Program-made: the position numbers and the translations under genes | The notes under the pieces: generated by a model | What the model saw: only the letters and a program-made list of their open reading frames with translations | Databases searched by the model: none | Told to the model about the DNA's origin: nothing | Assembly (NCBI RefSeq): GCF_017829975.1 | Contig: NZ_JAEEGA010000001.1 | Coordinates: 62,001 to 126,000 of the forward strand | Reading direction: 5' to 3' | Length of the DNA: 64,000 nt | Source of the DNA: Vagococcus allomyrinae | Lineage (GTDB): Bacteria > Bacillota > Bacilli > Lactobacillales > Vagococcaceae | Part shown: one piece after another, positions 9,305-17,213 of the stretch | Layout of the letters: every line of letters begins with the position of its first letter | Position numbering within the stretch: the first letter of the stretch is position 1

Positions 9305-10675
9305 ATGAGTAAACGTAAGAAATGGGCACTTATGGTAGGACTAGCAATTGCAGGTATCATTTTTTTTGTCATTAAAAGTTGTTTGCCAACGAATCAGGTA
9401 ATCGACGATTTTGAAGAAAAAAGATTTTGTACCCGTAAAATCAGTGAGCAAGACCGGATTTGGGTCATTTCTGACATCCATTACTTATCTGATAGTTTAT
9501 TTAATCAAGAACAAGCCTTTCAGTCATTATTAAGACAAGCAGATGGCAAAGATATCCACTATCAAAAACAACGATTGGAATCGTTAATTTGGCAAATTCA
9601 AGAGAAACGACCACAGCTACTTATCATTAGTGGCGATTTAACCTTCAATGGAGAAAGACAAAGTGCTATTGATCTTTCGGAATACTTAAGACGAATTGAA
9701 GCTTTGGGAACTCAAGTCTACGTTATTCCGGGCAATCATGATATTAGTAATGGTTGGTCTGCTAGCTATTTAGGGAATCAGACGAAACCGGTGCCCCAGC
9801 TATTACCTGAAGAGTTTGCTGAGATTTTTCACAATATGGGTTATTCAGAGGCCTGTTTTAAGGACAAGTTTTCCTTAAGTTATGCGGTTCGTCCTTTTAA
9901 AGATGTGTTGTTAGTAATGATCGATACGAACCACTACACAGACAAGGAAAGTCGTCGTGAGCCTGAGATTCAAGGGAGTGTGGGGCCTAAAACCTATGAG
10001 TGGTTGGAAGAAGTATTAGCATATGGGGAGCGAAATCAATTGTTGGTAATCCCTGTTCTTCATCATAATACACTTAAACATCATCCGGTTTATTTTCAAG
10101 GGTTTGTGCTTAATCAAGAGGAAAAAATGCAACAATTACTGGCTCGTTATCATGTTAAGTTAACTTTGTCAGGTCATTCCCACGCTCAAAATATCGCCTC
10201 AAAAACAATCGGCGATCAAAAAATGTGGGATATAGTGACAGGTTGTTTTGCTTCCTTGTCCAATAGTATCGGTGAGATTCAAATCACCCAAAAGGAAATT
10301 AACTATCAGAGACAAGAGCTGATGGTTGAAGAGTGGGCTGAGGAGAGATCAGAAAAAGAGGAAGAGCTAATTAATTATCGGGAGTACTCTCAGTCTTTAT
10401 TTTTTAAAGACCGAATCAACATGGCTTATGAAGAGTTTTATGATGAAAAATGGTTTGATGGAGAAACAGCTTACACAATTGCGAATTTTGTGAGCCGTGT
10501 TTATACTCTCTATTTTGATGGGAAGGCTATTAGTGATGAAATTAGTCAAGAAGAGACCGAGAGTGAACCGGGCTATCAACTTTTAAAAATGCAAACCAAT
10601 AGTCGTGTCTTAGAAGCGATCGAAGCAATCCTTGAAATGGATCAAGAAAGTCAGGAAGTCAGTGTGTTGCGTTAA
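9305..10675 (+). CDS. Membrane-anchored metallophosphoesterase
   Basis: A 456-residue calcineurin-like phosphoesterase. ATG 9305 is preferred over GTG 9296 because AGAGGTG (9293-9298) sits at correct spacing for the ATG and overlaps the GTG. The N-terminus has KRKKW followed by one hydrophobic segment (about 8-25), so the enzyme is probably tethered outside the membrane or exported. The two-metal motifs are complete: SDIH, SGDLTFNGE, PGNHD, LHHN and SGHSHAQ. The family cleaves phosphate mono- or diesters, but the substrate cannot be told from sequence. The last roughly 18 codons are also found as a decayed copy at 16211-16264. Confidence 0.9.
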   Translation: MSKRKKWALMVGLAIAGIIFFVIKSCLPTNQVIDDFEEKRFCTRKISEQDRIWVISDIHYLSDSLFNQEQAFQSLLRQADGKDIHYQKQRLESLIWQIQEKRPQLLIISGDLTFNGERQSAIDLSEYLRRIEALGTQVYVIPGNHDISNGWSASYLGNQTKPVPQLLPEEFAEIFHNMGYSEACFKDKFSLSYAVRPFKDVLLVMIDTNHYTDKESRREPEIQGSVGPKTYEWLEEVLAYGERNQLLVIPVLHHNTLKHHPVYFQGFVLNQEEKMQQLLARYHVKLTLSGHSHAQNIASKTIGDQKMWDIVTGCFASLSNSIGEIQITQKEINYQRQELMVEEWAEERSEKEEELINYREYSQSLFFKDRINMAYEEFYDEKWFDGETAYTIANFVSRVYTLYFDGKAISDEISQEETESEPGYQLLKMQTNSRVLEAIEAILEMDQESQEVSVLR

Positions 10676-10746
10676 ATTTTGTGTAGTTACTTGTGAGAAT
10701 AAGCTAGTAGAAGGTGAAAAAGAGGTGTTATTTTTAAATGACAACC

Positions 10747-10775
10747 TTGACAACGTTTTCATCTTGTCGTACAAT
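10747..10775 (+). promoter_or_regulatory. Near-consensus sigma-A promoter without an obvious gene
   Basis: TTGACA, a 17-bp spacer and TACAAT: one of the best -35/-10 matches noticed in the window. No open reading frame with a ribosome site follows, so it may drive a non-coding RNA. Confidence 0.6.
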
Positions 10776-10781
10776 GACCCT

Positions 10782-11060
10782 GTTAACACAGCCACGACAA
10801 CTAAATAAATTTTATGGCGTGCTTGCAAGGAGACGGCAATCCCCTTGCAAGCCCAGTAAGACTACCGAATCTAGTCCACCAGTTGCCAAAGCTAGCTGTT
10901 ACACCAGCTTCATCTATTGTACCTAATTTAAGCGCTTTTTTCTAGTTTTTTTCGCGAAAAACAGGAACTGCTTAGGTTTATTTGGGTATCGTTGCCGGTG
11001 TCATTAGTTAGTGGAGAAGGAAATCAACGAGATTAGACGATAAGTCTGGTCTCGTTTTTT
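10782..11060 (+). ncRNA. Candidate structured small RNA, family not recognised
   Basis: Between the strong promoter at 10747-10775 and the strong terminator at 11026-11060 lies about 280 nt with no convincing gene. It contains a 10-bp perfect hairpin (GCTTGCAAGG 10821-10830 / CCTTGCAAGC 10843-10852, extended past one mismatch), a smaller AGCTG/CAGCT hairpin near 10900, and a nested inverted region near 10926-10975. I could not match it to 6S RNA, tmRNA, RNase P RNA, SRP RNA or a riboswitch I know. Most of the non-coding remainder of 10676-11332 is accounted for by this locus and the palindromes after it. Confidence 0.4.
11026..11060 (+). terminator. Strong rho-independent terminator
   Basis: A 13-bp stem (AACGAGATTAGAC / GTCTGGTCTCGTT, two G-T pairs) has a GATAA loop and runs into T6. 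It lies 270 bp upstream of the transporter gene and follows no gene, which supports a short RNA ending here. Confidence 0.8.
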
Positions 11061-11215
11061 GCGTTCTATTCACTGTTTTACTCGATCTGCTAGCTAGACT
11101 TCTTGTTTTTTTATCCCTTCTTTCGAGAGAGTGATCGTTGGGAAAGCTGGTGGTGTCATAATCATGAATGAGTTGTCGGGGTGTGTTAGCCATTGGATAG
11201 GCCTGTCCAATGGTG

Positions 11216-11233
11216 TTAAGAAGCGCTTCTTAA
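11216..11233. promoter_or_regulatory. Perfect 18-bp palindrome, possible operator
   Basis: TTAAGAAGCGCTTCTTAA lies 100 bp upstream of the MFS transporter start. Just before it is another inverted repeat, CCATTGGA/TCCAATGG at 11190-11213. Both are plausible repressor sites for the transporter/lyase operon. No local regulator gene is present. Confidence 0.4.
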
Positions 11234-11332
11234 AAATGATGTCGTCAACAGGATCAAATTCGCTAGCAACTAGTTGAACACAGGGTAAATTCTAAGTATG
11301 TTTTAGTCGTTTTTAGAAGAGGAGTGCATCTT

Positions 11333-12520
11333 GTGGAAAAAAAGAAGTTACAACTGGGCTTAATTATCTTGATCTTTGTGGCAAATATCGCCACTGGAAT
11401 TACACCAGCATTGGCTAAAATCGGTAATGCCTTCCCAGAAGTCGGCCGATCTCAGCTACAATTGATTATTTCGATTGCGGCCTTGTTGAGTTTTTTAGCC
11501 TCACTTGCGGCAGGAAAACTACAATCTTTAGTCAGCCAAAAGACCGTCGTCTTAACCGGGGCCGCCTTTCTAGGGTTAGGCTGTTTGCCGTTAATTGTTC
11601 AGTCAAATTTTACCTTTTTGTTAATAGTTTCCGTCTTTCTTGGTGGCGGAAGTGGTTTGATGACCGCCACGATTCCCGCCTTAATTGCCCGCTATTTTGA
11701 GGGAGAAGCTCGGACCTCCATGTTAGGGAAAAAGACCGGCTATCAAGGGTTGGGTACGATGTTAATGACCTTTATCGGCGGTATCTTAGCTGTTTATGGC
11801 TGGCAATACAACTACGCGATTTTTGTGATAGCGATTATTGCTTTTGTCCTAGGATTGTTTTTGCTGCCTAATGACCCCGTGTTAAAAAAAGCCAAAGAAG
11901 GAGAGCGGACGGCTGTTGAATCTGATAAGCAAAAATTTGCTGTAGGAAGTTTGACCGTGATTTTATTATTGACCTTAGCTGTCACCTTAACCATGCTGAC
12001 GTCTGTCTTATCCAATAATATGGCTTTACATGCAGATATTAAGGGCATTGGCGATTCCTCTGTCTCAGGTTTAGCCTTATCAGTCAATAGCTTAGGCACT
12101 ATCTTGGCCGGTTTTGTGGCAAGCCAAGTAGTTAAAGTCTTAAAATCGAATACCCTTTGGATTAGTTATCTTTTGATGGCGGGGGGGTTGTTGATTATCG
12201 GCGTCCTTCATGCAAAAGTCGGCTTAGTCGGAGGCTCTTTCATTTTTGGCTTGGGCTATGGCACGGTCATGACCCGCTTGTTGTATTTGATCACGTCATT
12301 GCTGAAATCCACCTCAGTCCCGATGGGCATGAGTTTGTTTTCCGCCTTGACCAGTCTCGGTTTTGCTTTTGCCCCGATGCTGATGAATGGGATAGCAGGC
12401 TTGTTTTCAGATAATCTGGCAACAGCCTCCTTTATGGTGGCCTTAAGTTTTGCTTTGGGAATTGCGACGTTAATTTTAGTGACCGATGGTGAGAAAAAAT
12501 TAGTTGGCAAGATCGTTTAG
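11333..12520 (+). CDS. MFS transporter
   Basis: A 395-residue membrane protein with about 12 hydrophobic segments. The GTG at 11333 is chosen because AGAAGAGGAG ends 8 nt before it; a GTG 9 nt upstream overlaps that site. Overall pattern (FVANIATGITPAL near the start, Gly-rich second helix hairpin) fits the major facilitator superfamily, perhaps the CynX/NimT-like group, but the substrate is unknown. It is 14 nt upstream of a PLP-dependent C-S lyase gene, so the pair form an operon. Import or export of a sulfur-containing or amino-acid-like compound is a reasonable inference from context only. Confidence 0.85.
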   Translation: MEKKKLQLGLIILIFVANIATGITPALAKIGNAFPEVGRSQLQLIISIAALLSFLASLAAGKLQSLVSQKTVVLTGAAFLGLGCLPLIVQSNFTFLLIVSVFLGGGSGLMTATIPALIARYFEGEARTSMLGKKTGYQGLGTMLMTFIGGILAVYGWQYNYAIFVIAIIAFVLGLFLLPNDPVLKKAKEGERTAVESDKQKFAVGSLTVILLLTLAVTLTMLTSVLSNNMALHADIKGIGDSSVSGLALSVNSLGTILAGFVASQVVKVLKSNTLWISYLLMAGGLLIIGVLHAKVGLVGGSFIFGLGYGTVMTRLLYLITSLLKSTSVPMGMSLFSALTSLGFAFAPMLMNGIAGLFSDNLATASFMVALSFALGIATLILVTDGEKKLVGKIV

Positions 12521-12534
12521 AAAGGAGTAATAAA

Positions 12535-13740
12535 ATGACGTATAATGGTGAGTATTTTGATCAAGTAATTGATCGCAGAGGGACGATTGCTGGGAAATGG
12601 GATGGCTTGGAGTTTTTATATGGTGACAGTGACTTAATTCCGATGTGGGTGGCCGACACAGATTTTAGACCGCCAAGAGAAGTAGTAGACGCAGTGATTG
12701 AGCGGGCTAAGCATGGTATTTTTGGCTACGGGTTTTATGGTTTTCCCTATAAAGACACGGTCATTGACTGGCATCAACGGCGTAATCAGATCACCTATCA
12801 GAAGGACAGCGTCTTTTTCACGCCTAATGTTTTGGTTTCGTTAAACAATGTGGTGCGAGCATTAACAGAGGAAGGGGATCAGGTCTTGTTGTTTAACCCG
12901 ACCTATGGCCCTTTAGAAAAAGAACCTCTCTTTGCGAAGAGAGAAATTGTTCGAGCCAAGCTGTTGAAAGAACAGGGACACTATGAGATTGATTTCAGCG
13001 TATTTGAACAATTGATTAAAGACAATCAGATCAAGCTCTTTATTCTTTGCAACCCACACAACCCAACTGGGCGAGTTTGGGCCGAAGAAGAGCTGATTCA
13101 ACTGGTGACCCTCTGTCAAGCCAACAACATTCCGATCGTGTCGGATGAAATTCATTCTGATTTGATCATGCCTGAGCAACACTTTACCCCGTTGATGAAG
13201 GTGGCGCGAGCCTTGAACTATGATCAAGTGGTGATGTTAAGTGCGCCAACTAAAACTTTTAATCTAGCGGGCTTGCAAGCATCTTACTATATCACGGACA
13301 ATCAAGACTTCATCAAGAAAATTGACCAAATCAAAGCGTACAGCCACACTGGTGATTTGTTAAACAGTTTTGCTTATCTGGCCTTAACCAAGGCTTATGA
13401 ACATGGGGCCGATTATGTAGATGGGTTAAATGAGTATCTCTTTAGTAATTATGAGTATTTGGTGGAAGAACTGAAGCCTTTTAGCTTTGTGGAAGTGACG
13501 AAGCTAGAAGCGACCTACCTTGTGTGGATTGAGTTGTCATCTATAAATTTAACCGGGAAAGAACTGCGAACCAAGATGGTGGAAAGCGGCGTGGCCATTC
13601 AGTCAGGCGATGACTTTTTCGAGGAAGACGGGTTATTCTTTAGAGTCAATATTGGTTGTCCTCGGGAGACTTTAGAAGCAGGGGTGAAGGCCATTGTCGC
13701 TTGTTTGAGTGAGCTGGCAAAGGCTGAAGGCATTGAGTAA
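12535..13740 (+). CDS. MalY/PatB-type aminotransferase or cystathionine beta-lyase
   Basis: A 401-residue fold-type I PLP enzyme. ATG 12535 is preceded by AAAGGAGTAATAAA. The motifs are clear: an N-terminal KWDGLEFLYG / PMWVADTDF segment typical of MalY/PatB, NPHNPTGR, SDEIHSDL, and SAPTKTFNLAGLQ containing the Schiff-base Lys. Members cleave the C-S bond of cystathionine or related cysteine conjugates to give a thiol, pyruvate and ammonia, and some double as regulators. It is co-transcribed with the MFS gene before it and followed by a terminator. Exact substrate unknown. Confidence 0.9.
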   Translation: MTYNGEYFDQVIDRRGTIAGKWDGLEFLYGDSDLIPMWVADTDFRPPREVVDAVIERAKHGIFGYGFYGFPYKDTVIDWHQRRNQITYQKDSVFFTPNVLVSLNNVVRALTEEGDQVLLFNPTYGPLEKEPLFAKREIVRAKLLKEQGHYEIDFSVFEQLIKDNQIKLFILCNPHNPTGRVWAEEELIQLVTLCQANNIPIVSDEIHSDLIMPEQHFTPLMKVARALNYDQVVMLSAPTKTFNLAGLQASYYITDNQDFIKKIDQIKAYSHTGDLLNSFAYLALTKAYEHGADYVDGLNEYLFSNYEYLVEELKPFSFVEVTKLEATYLVWIELSSINLTGKELRTKMVESGVAIQSGDDFFEEDGLFFRVNIGCPRETLEAGVKAIVACLSELAKAEGIE

Positions 13741-13850
13741 GGGTTAAGTGGAAGCAACTGGATAGTGTCTAGCAAAGGAGGGCTTGGTCCTTTTAAGGGA
13801 AGTCCCAGAAAAAGGCAACTCTTAAACTGCTCCTACGCTAGTTCTATAGC

Positions 13851-13882
13851 AAACCAGCTCTTGTTTTGTGAAGAGTTGGTTT
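13851..13882 (+). terminator. Terminator of the MFS/lyase operon
   Basis: AAACCAGCTCTT / AAGAGTTGGTTT form a 12-bp stem with one G-T pair and an 8-nt loop, then a T-rich stretch. Confidence 0.75.
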
Positions 13883-13937
13883 GTTTGCATTTAGAGATAA
13901 TAGGCTTGGTAGGTTAGTGTAAATGATAAGTGGTAAA

Positions 13938-15416
13938 GTGTTATTTTTAAAATCGTCGATTTGCGGATCAAATCCAGAATCAGTTGACGTTGGTTTGTTG
14001 GTCTGTAAATCGTGATAATCGTTAATATGATCGTGTTTATCGTTGTTTTTGTAGGCTGTTTCTGAAGGTTGGAAAGTGTCAACTGTAGCTATACAAAATT
14101 TGGGGAAAGTCTAATTGAGTTGTTATGTCAAGCATTTGAGTGATTGAACTAGAATATCTTGAATCAATCTATTCGTTAACAAAAGAGTTTATTGTTATTT
14201 TTTAATAGGTCAAATTGCGGATCAAATCCGGAATCAGTTGACGTTGATTCGTAAGCCTGAAAATCGCTATAATCGTTAACGTAATAATGTTTTTGAGTGT
14301 TTTTACTGGCCTTTTTAGAAGGTTGAAAAGTGTCGACTGTAGCAATACAAAATGTTGGAAAAGTCTAATTGAGATGTTATATCAAGCGTTTGAGCGATTG
14401 AACTAGAATATCTTGAATCAATCTATTCGTTAACAAAAGAGTTTGTTGTTATCTTTTAATAGGTTAAATTGCAGATCAAATCCGTAATCAGTTGACGTTG
14501 ATTTGTTCGTTGTAAAATTGCTATAACCGTTAATATAATCGTGTTTTTAAGTGTTTTTACTGGCTGTTTTAGACAGTTGAAAAGTGTCAACTGTAGCAAT
14601 ACAAAATTTTGGAAAAGTTTAGCTGAACTGTTATATCAATAATTGAGTGAGTGTATTAGCATGTTTTGAATAAATTTAATTGTTAATAAATCAGATTGTT
14701 GTTATTTTTTTATGAGTCGAATTGTGGATCAAATCCGAAATCAGTTGACGTTGGTTCATCGGTTAGTGAATAGTGATAATCGTTAGTATGATCGTATTTC
14801 TCGTTGTTTTTATTAGCTTTTTCTGAAGGTTGGAAAGTGTCAACTATTGCCATACATTTATTTGAAAAAGTCTGACTGAGTTGTTATATCAAGCGTTTGA
14901 GCGATTGAACTAGAATATCTTGAATCAATCTATTGGTTAACAAAATAGTTTGTTGTTATTTTATAAAGAGTCAAATTGCGAATCAAATCCGTAATCAGTT
15001 GACGTTGGTTCCTCGGTCTGTAAATCGTGATAACCGTTAGTATGATTGCGTTTATCATTGTTTCTACTAGCTGTTTTAGAAGGTTGAAAAGTGTCAACTG
15101 TTGCCATACTTTTTTTTGAAAAATTTAGTTGAACTGTTATTTCGAGAAATAGAAGATTGTACTAGAAGTACCTTGAATAAATTTATTCGCTAACTAAAGG
15201 GATTACTGTTATTTTTCAAAGAGTCAAATTGCGGATCAAATCCGGAATTAGTTGACGTTGATTTGTCTGTTTGAAAATCGTTATATCCGTTAATATAATC
15301 GTGTTTTCGATTGTTTTTACTGCCTCTTCTAGAAGGCTGAAAAGTGTCAACTGTAGCTATACAAAATTTTGGAAAAGTTTAACTGAGCTGTTATATCGAA
15401 CAATTGAGTGATTGAT
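13938..15416 (+). repeat. Six tandem copies of a 253-254 bp non-coding unit
   Basis: Aligning on the block TTGCGGATCAAATCC, copies begin at 13961, 14215, 14469, 14722, 14976 and 15229, so successive spacings are 254, 254, 253, 254 and 253 bp. Copies differ by many substitutions but almost no indels. The best-conserved parts are the block running from GGATCAAATCC into CAGTTGACGTTG and, about 115 bp on, AAAGTGTCAACTGTAGC. CAGTTGAC and GTCAACTG are inverted repeats of each other. In copies with changes the pairing often survives as G-T (GTCGACTG in copy 2, TAGTTGAC in copy 6). Each copy also has the small hairpin GGAT-CAA-ATCC, lost in two. No shared protein frame was found on either strand. Function unknown. 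Confidence 0.9.
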
Positions 15417-16210
15417 TGGTCTCAGAGTAGTTATATAGGTTTATTTGACAGTATTTTGCATTAGTTTTATCGATTATTCTAAAGTGCTACAAATTGGTAA
15501 TGGTTGCGCTACATTTTTAGAGAAAGCGAGAGACATTGGTTGTGAAGCCCGCCACTTTCGAGGGATGGTACTTTACGATAGATTCGTGTAGCGTTCGTCG
15601 CTCGCTTATTTGTAGTTACATCTATCACTGCTGAACAGTCAGAAACAGACTGTTAATTCAAAGAAGGTATCAAAATATAGGATATACTTTATTTTTAACA
15701 TATTTTCGCATTTTTGTAAAAGGGCCTAACTGACCCTTTTTGCTCATGTAAATTTTCAGAATAATTACGTATAGACGTGTTTTTAGCGAAATGATAGCGT
15801 TCTTAGATGGAAATTAGACGCATCTACTCAAAAATAGTAGAGAAAACGGGTCAGTTAGCCCCTTTGAAAAATTAAATTGATTATTTATGCTAAGGAGTGC
15901 GGAATATGGTACAAAAATGGTGGTGCTAGGCATTCTTTTTTGCTCAAATGATATCTATTTTACGTCATGTTAAATAATCGGGTATATAGTTCCGTTGGAT
16001 AACTCGCATAATCAGACCAGAAGAGTGGCGCTTTCAGCTTTTTTCTAGCCGGAAGTTTAACGGTAAAGGAGGATTATTTAATGGTAACTCTATAGTACCT
16101 ATAGATGAAGAAAAGTTAAGGGGAGATCTTCTTGATAAAACGACAATTTAGCAGGTTATTAGTATAGTTAATCAGTAAGTGAAAAATCATCTGTTATAGT
16201 CATGCCTTAT
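15417..16210. other. Gene-free stretch between the 254-bp array and the phosphoesterase fossil
   Basis: No intact gene. It holds a hairpin AACAGTC/GACTGTT (15634-15654), the inverted-repeat element at 15719-15865, and after 16070 an AAGGAGG-preceded micro-frame (ATGGTAACTCTATAG). Next comes GGGGAG plus TTG opening a short frame MIKRQFSRLLV-stop. The latter two look like debris of gene starts rather than real genes. Confidence 0.5.
15719..15865. mobile_element. MITE-like element with 18-bp terminal inverted repeats
   Basis: AAAGGGCCTAACTGACCC at 15719-15736 is matched in inverted orientation by GGGTCAGTTAGCCCCTTT at 15848-15865, with one mismatch. The arms enclose about 111 bp without a coding frame. 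The size (147 bp) and arms suit a small non-autonomous transposable element. I could not identify a target-site duplication, so it could also be an unusually long RNA hairpin. Confidence 0.45.
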
Positions 16211-16264
16211 AAGCGATCAAAACAATCTTTGAAATGGATCAAGAAAGTCAGTATGTTGCCTTAA
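16211..16264 (+). pseudogene. Fossil 3' end of a second metallophosphoesterase gene
   Basis: The sequence matches the last codons of the phosphoesterase gene (10614-10676) almost base for base through GAAATGGATCAAGAAAGTCA. It then lacks 8 bp (GAAGTCAG), which are flanked by a GTCAG direct repeat in the intact gene, and resumes with TATGTTGCCTTAAG. The deletion shifts the frame. Nothing else of the gene is recognisable upstream, so this is the remnant of a duplicated or rearranged copy. Confidence 0.75.
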
Positions 16265-16423
16265 GGTTCGCTTTTTTTTACTATTTATCCTTGGTCTGAG
16301 ATAGAGGCTGTCTTAATTTTTGGTGTTCACAAACCTAAAAGTTGAGACTAGTTCTATGTTGTTGCCTGTTAGAATAATCAGTAACGGGTAAAAAGCTCGT
16401 CAATCAAAAAGAAGGAGTAATGT

Positions 16424-17050
16424 ATGATGAAAAAAATATTAACAGGTACGTTGATGATAACATTGAGCGCAGGGATACTTTTAGCTGCTCAAGAGGCAAA
16501 AGCGTGGACTGGGGGCAGCGAAGACCCAATCGAAAATAATTCCCAAACAATCAAAGGTCAGGAGACAGGTGAAATGGAGCTTAAGGGGTGGTTTGGTACA
16601 TTTGATCCAACAGAAGACCCAGATCCAGAGTTGCCACAACCAAATGAAAACGGCAAAGAGTGGATTGATGTGACGATGCCATCAACGGTTCTATTTGGCT
16701 CACTTGCGACGGATAATGGGGCAGTTTACTCACCGAATTATCAAATTACTAATAATTCAGCTAAAGGCTTGAAAGTATCTGCCACCCAATTAACTTCGAG
16801 TACGCCACTTGCCGATTTAGAATTAGACATGAAAATTCAAGATGGCAACAACTTAGGCGGCGCAATGTTGACAGTGCCCCTGATCACAACGGGCGGCATG
16901 TTGTCGGAAACAACTGAAATGACGCAAATGCCTAAAAAAACAACGGTCAATTTTGATTTGGTAGGACAGTTTAACGGCTCTTACCCAACGATTGGTAATG
17001 CCGTGGCCCCGGATTATAGCCTAGAAATGGCTTTTGAAGTATTAGATTAA
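16424..17050 (+). CDS. Secreted protein, unrecognised family
   Basis: A 208-residue exported protein. AAGGAG lies 6 nt before ATG 16424. It has a signal peptide (about 1-28, ending EAKA), an acidic Pro-rich linker (FDPTEDPDPELPQP) and a C-terminal domain of about 120 residues. The domain starts with IDVTMPSTVLFGSL, followed by SPNYQI, and ends with NGSYPTIG...PDYSLEMAF. The same module closes the next protein (17214-19853: IDLMIPKDVLFGSL, SPNYEI, GNYLETLRPSYRLNLVF), so the two are likely related partners. It has no W-x-L motif, but its layout (leader, acidic Pro linker, beta-rich domain) is like the WxL proteins. Function unknown; probably surface-associated. Confidence 0.8.
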   Translation: MMKKILTGTLMITLSAGILLAAQEAKAWTGGSEDPIENNSQTIKGQETGEMELKGWFGTFDPTEDPDPELPQPNENGKEWIDVTMPSTVLFGSLATDNGAVYSPNYQITNNSAKGLKVSATQLTSSTPLADLELDMKIQDGNNLGGAMLTVPLITTGGMLSETTEMTQMPKKTTVNFDLVGQFNGSYPTIGNAVAPDYSLEMAFEVLD

Positions 17051-17074
17051 AGGTAAATTAGTTCTATATTAAAG

Positions 17075-17108
17075 GAAACGACGGAAAGCAATCGTTGTTT
17101 CTTTTTTT
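17075..17108 (+). terminator. Rho-independent terminator
   Basis: GAAACGACG / CGTTGTTTC form a 9-bp stem with one G-T pair and a 9-nt loop, followed by T7. Confidence 0.85.
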
Positions 17109-17213
17109 GATTGCTCTTAGATCAAATTTTGTATCAGTTAAGGCTAAAAATTGAGACAGAACTACCTTCAAAAGCTGTTAGAATAAAGAAAAGGTCAAGA
17201 CAGGAGGGATCGG

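Noticed and set aside
10610-10926. Short frames on both strands after the phosphoesterase gene
   Set aside because: No ribosome sites, unusual composition, and overlap with a better explained promoter/hairpin locus. A minus-strand stretch reading NWWTRFG has no start codon and follows a stop.
13891-14082. Minus-strand 63-residue frame in the first 254-bp copy
   Set aside because: It is not kept in the other five copies, lacks a ribosome site, and is low-complexity Ile/Thr/Leu.
13938-15416. CRISPR array or plasmid iterons
   Set aside because: The unit is about 254 bp, repeats diverge throughout, there are no unique spacers, and no cas or rep gene is near.
15480-15610. Possible transposase or integrase remnant
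   Set aside because: Slightly different base composition but no frame or motif could be supported.
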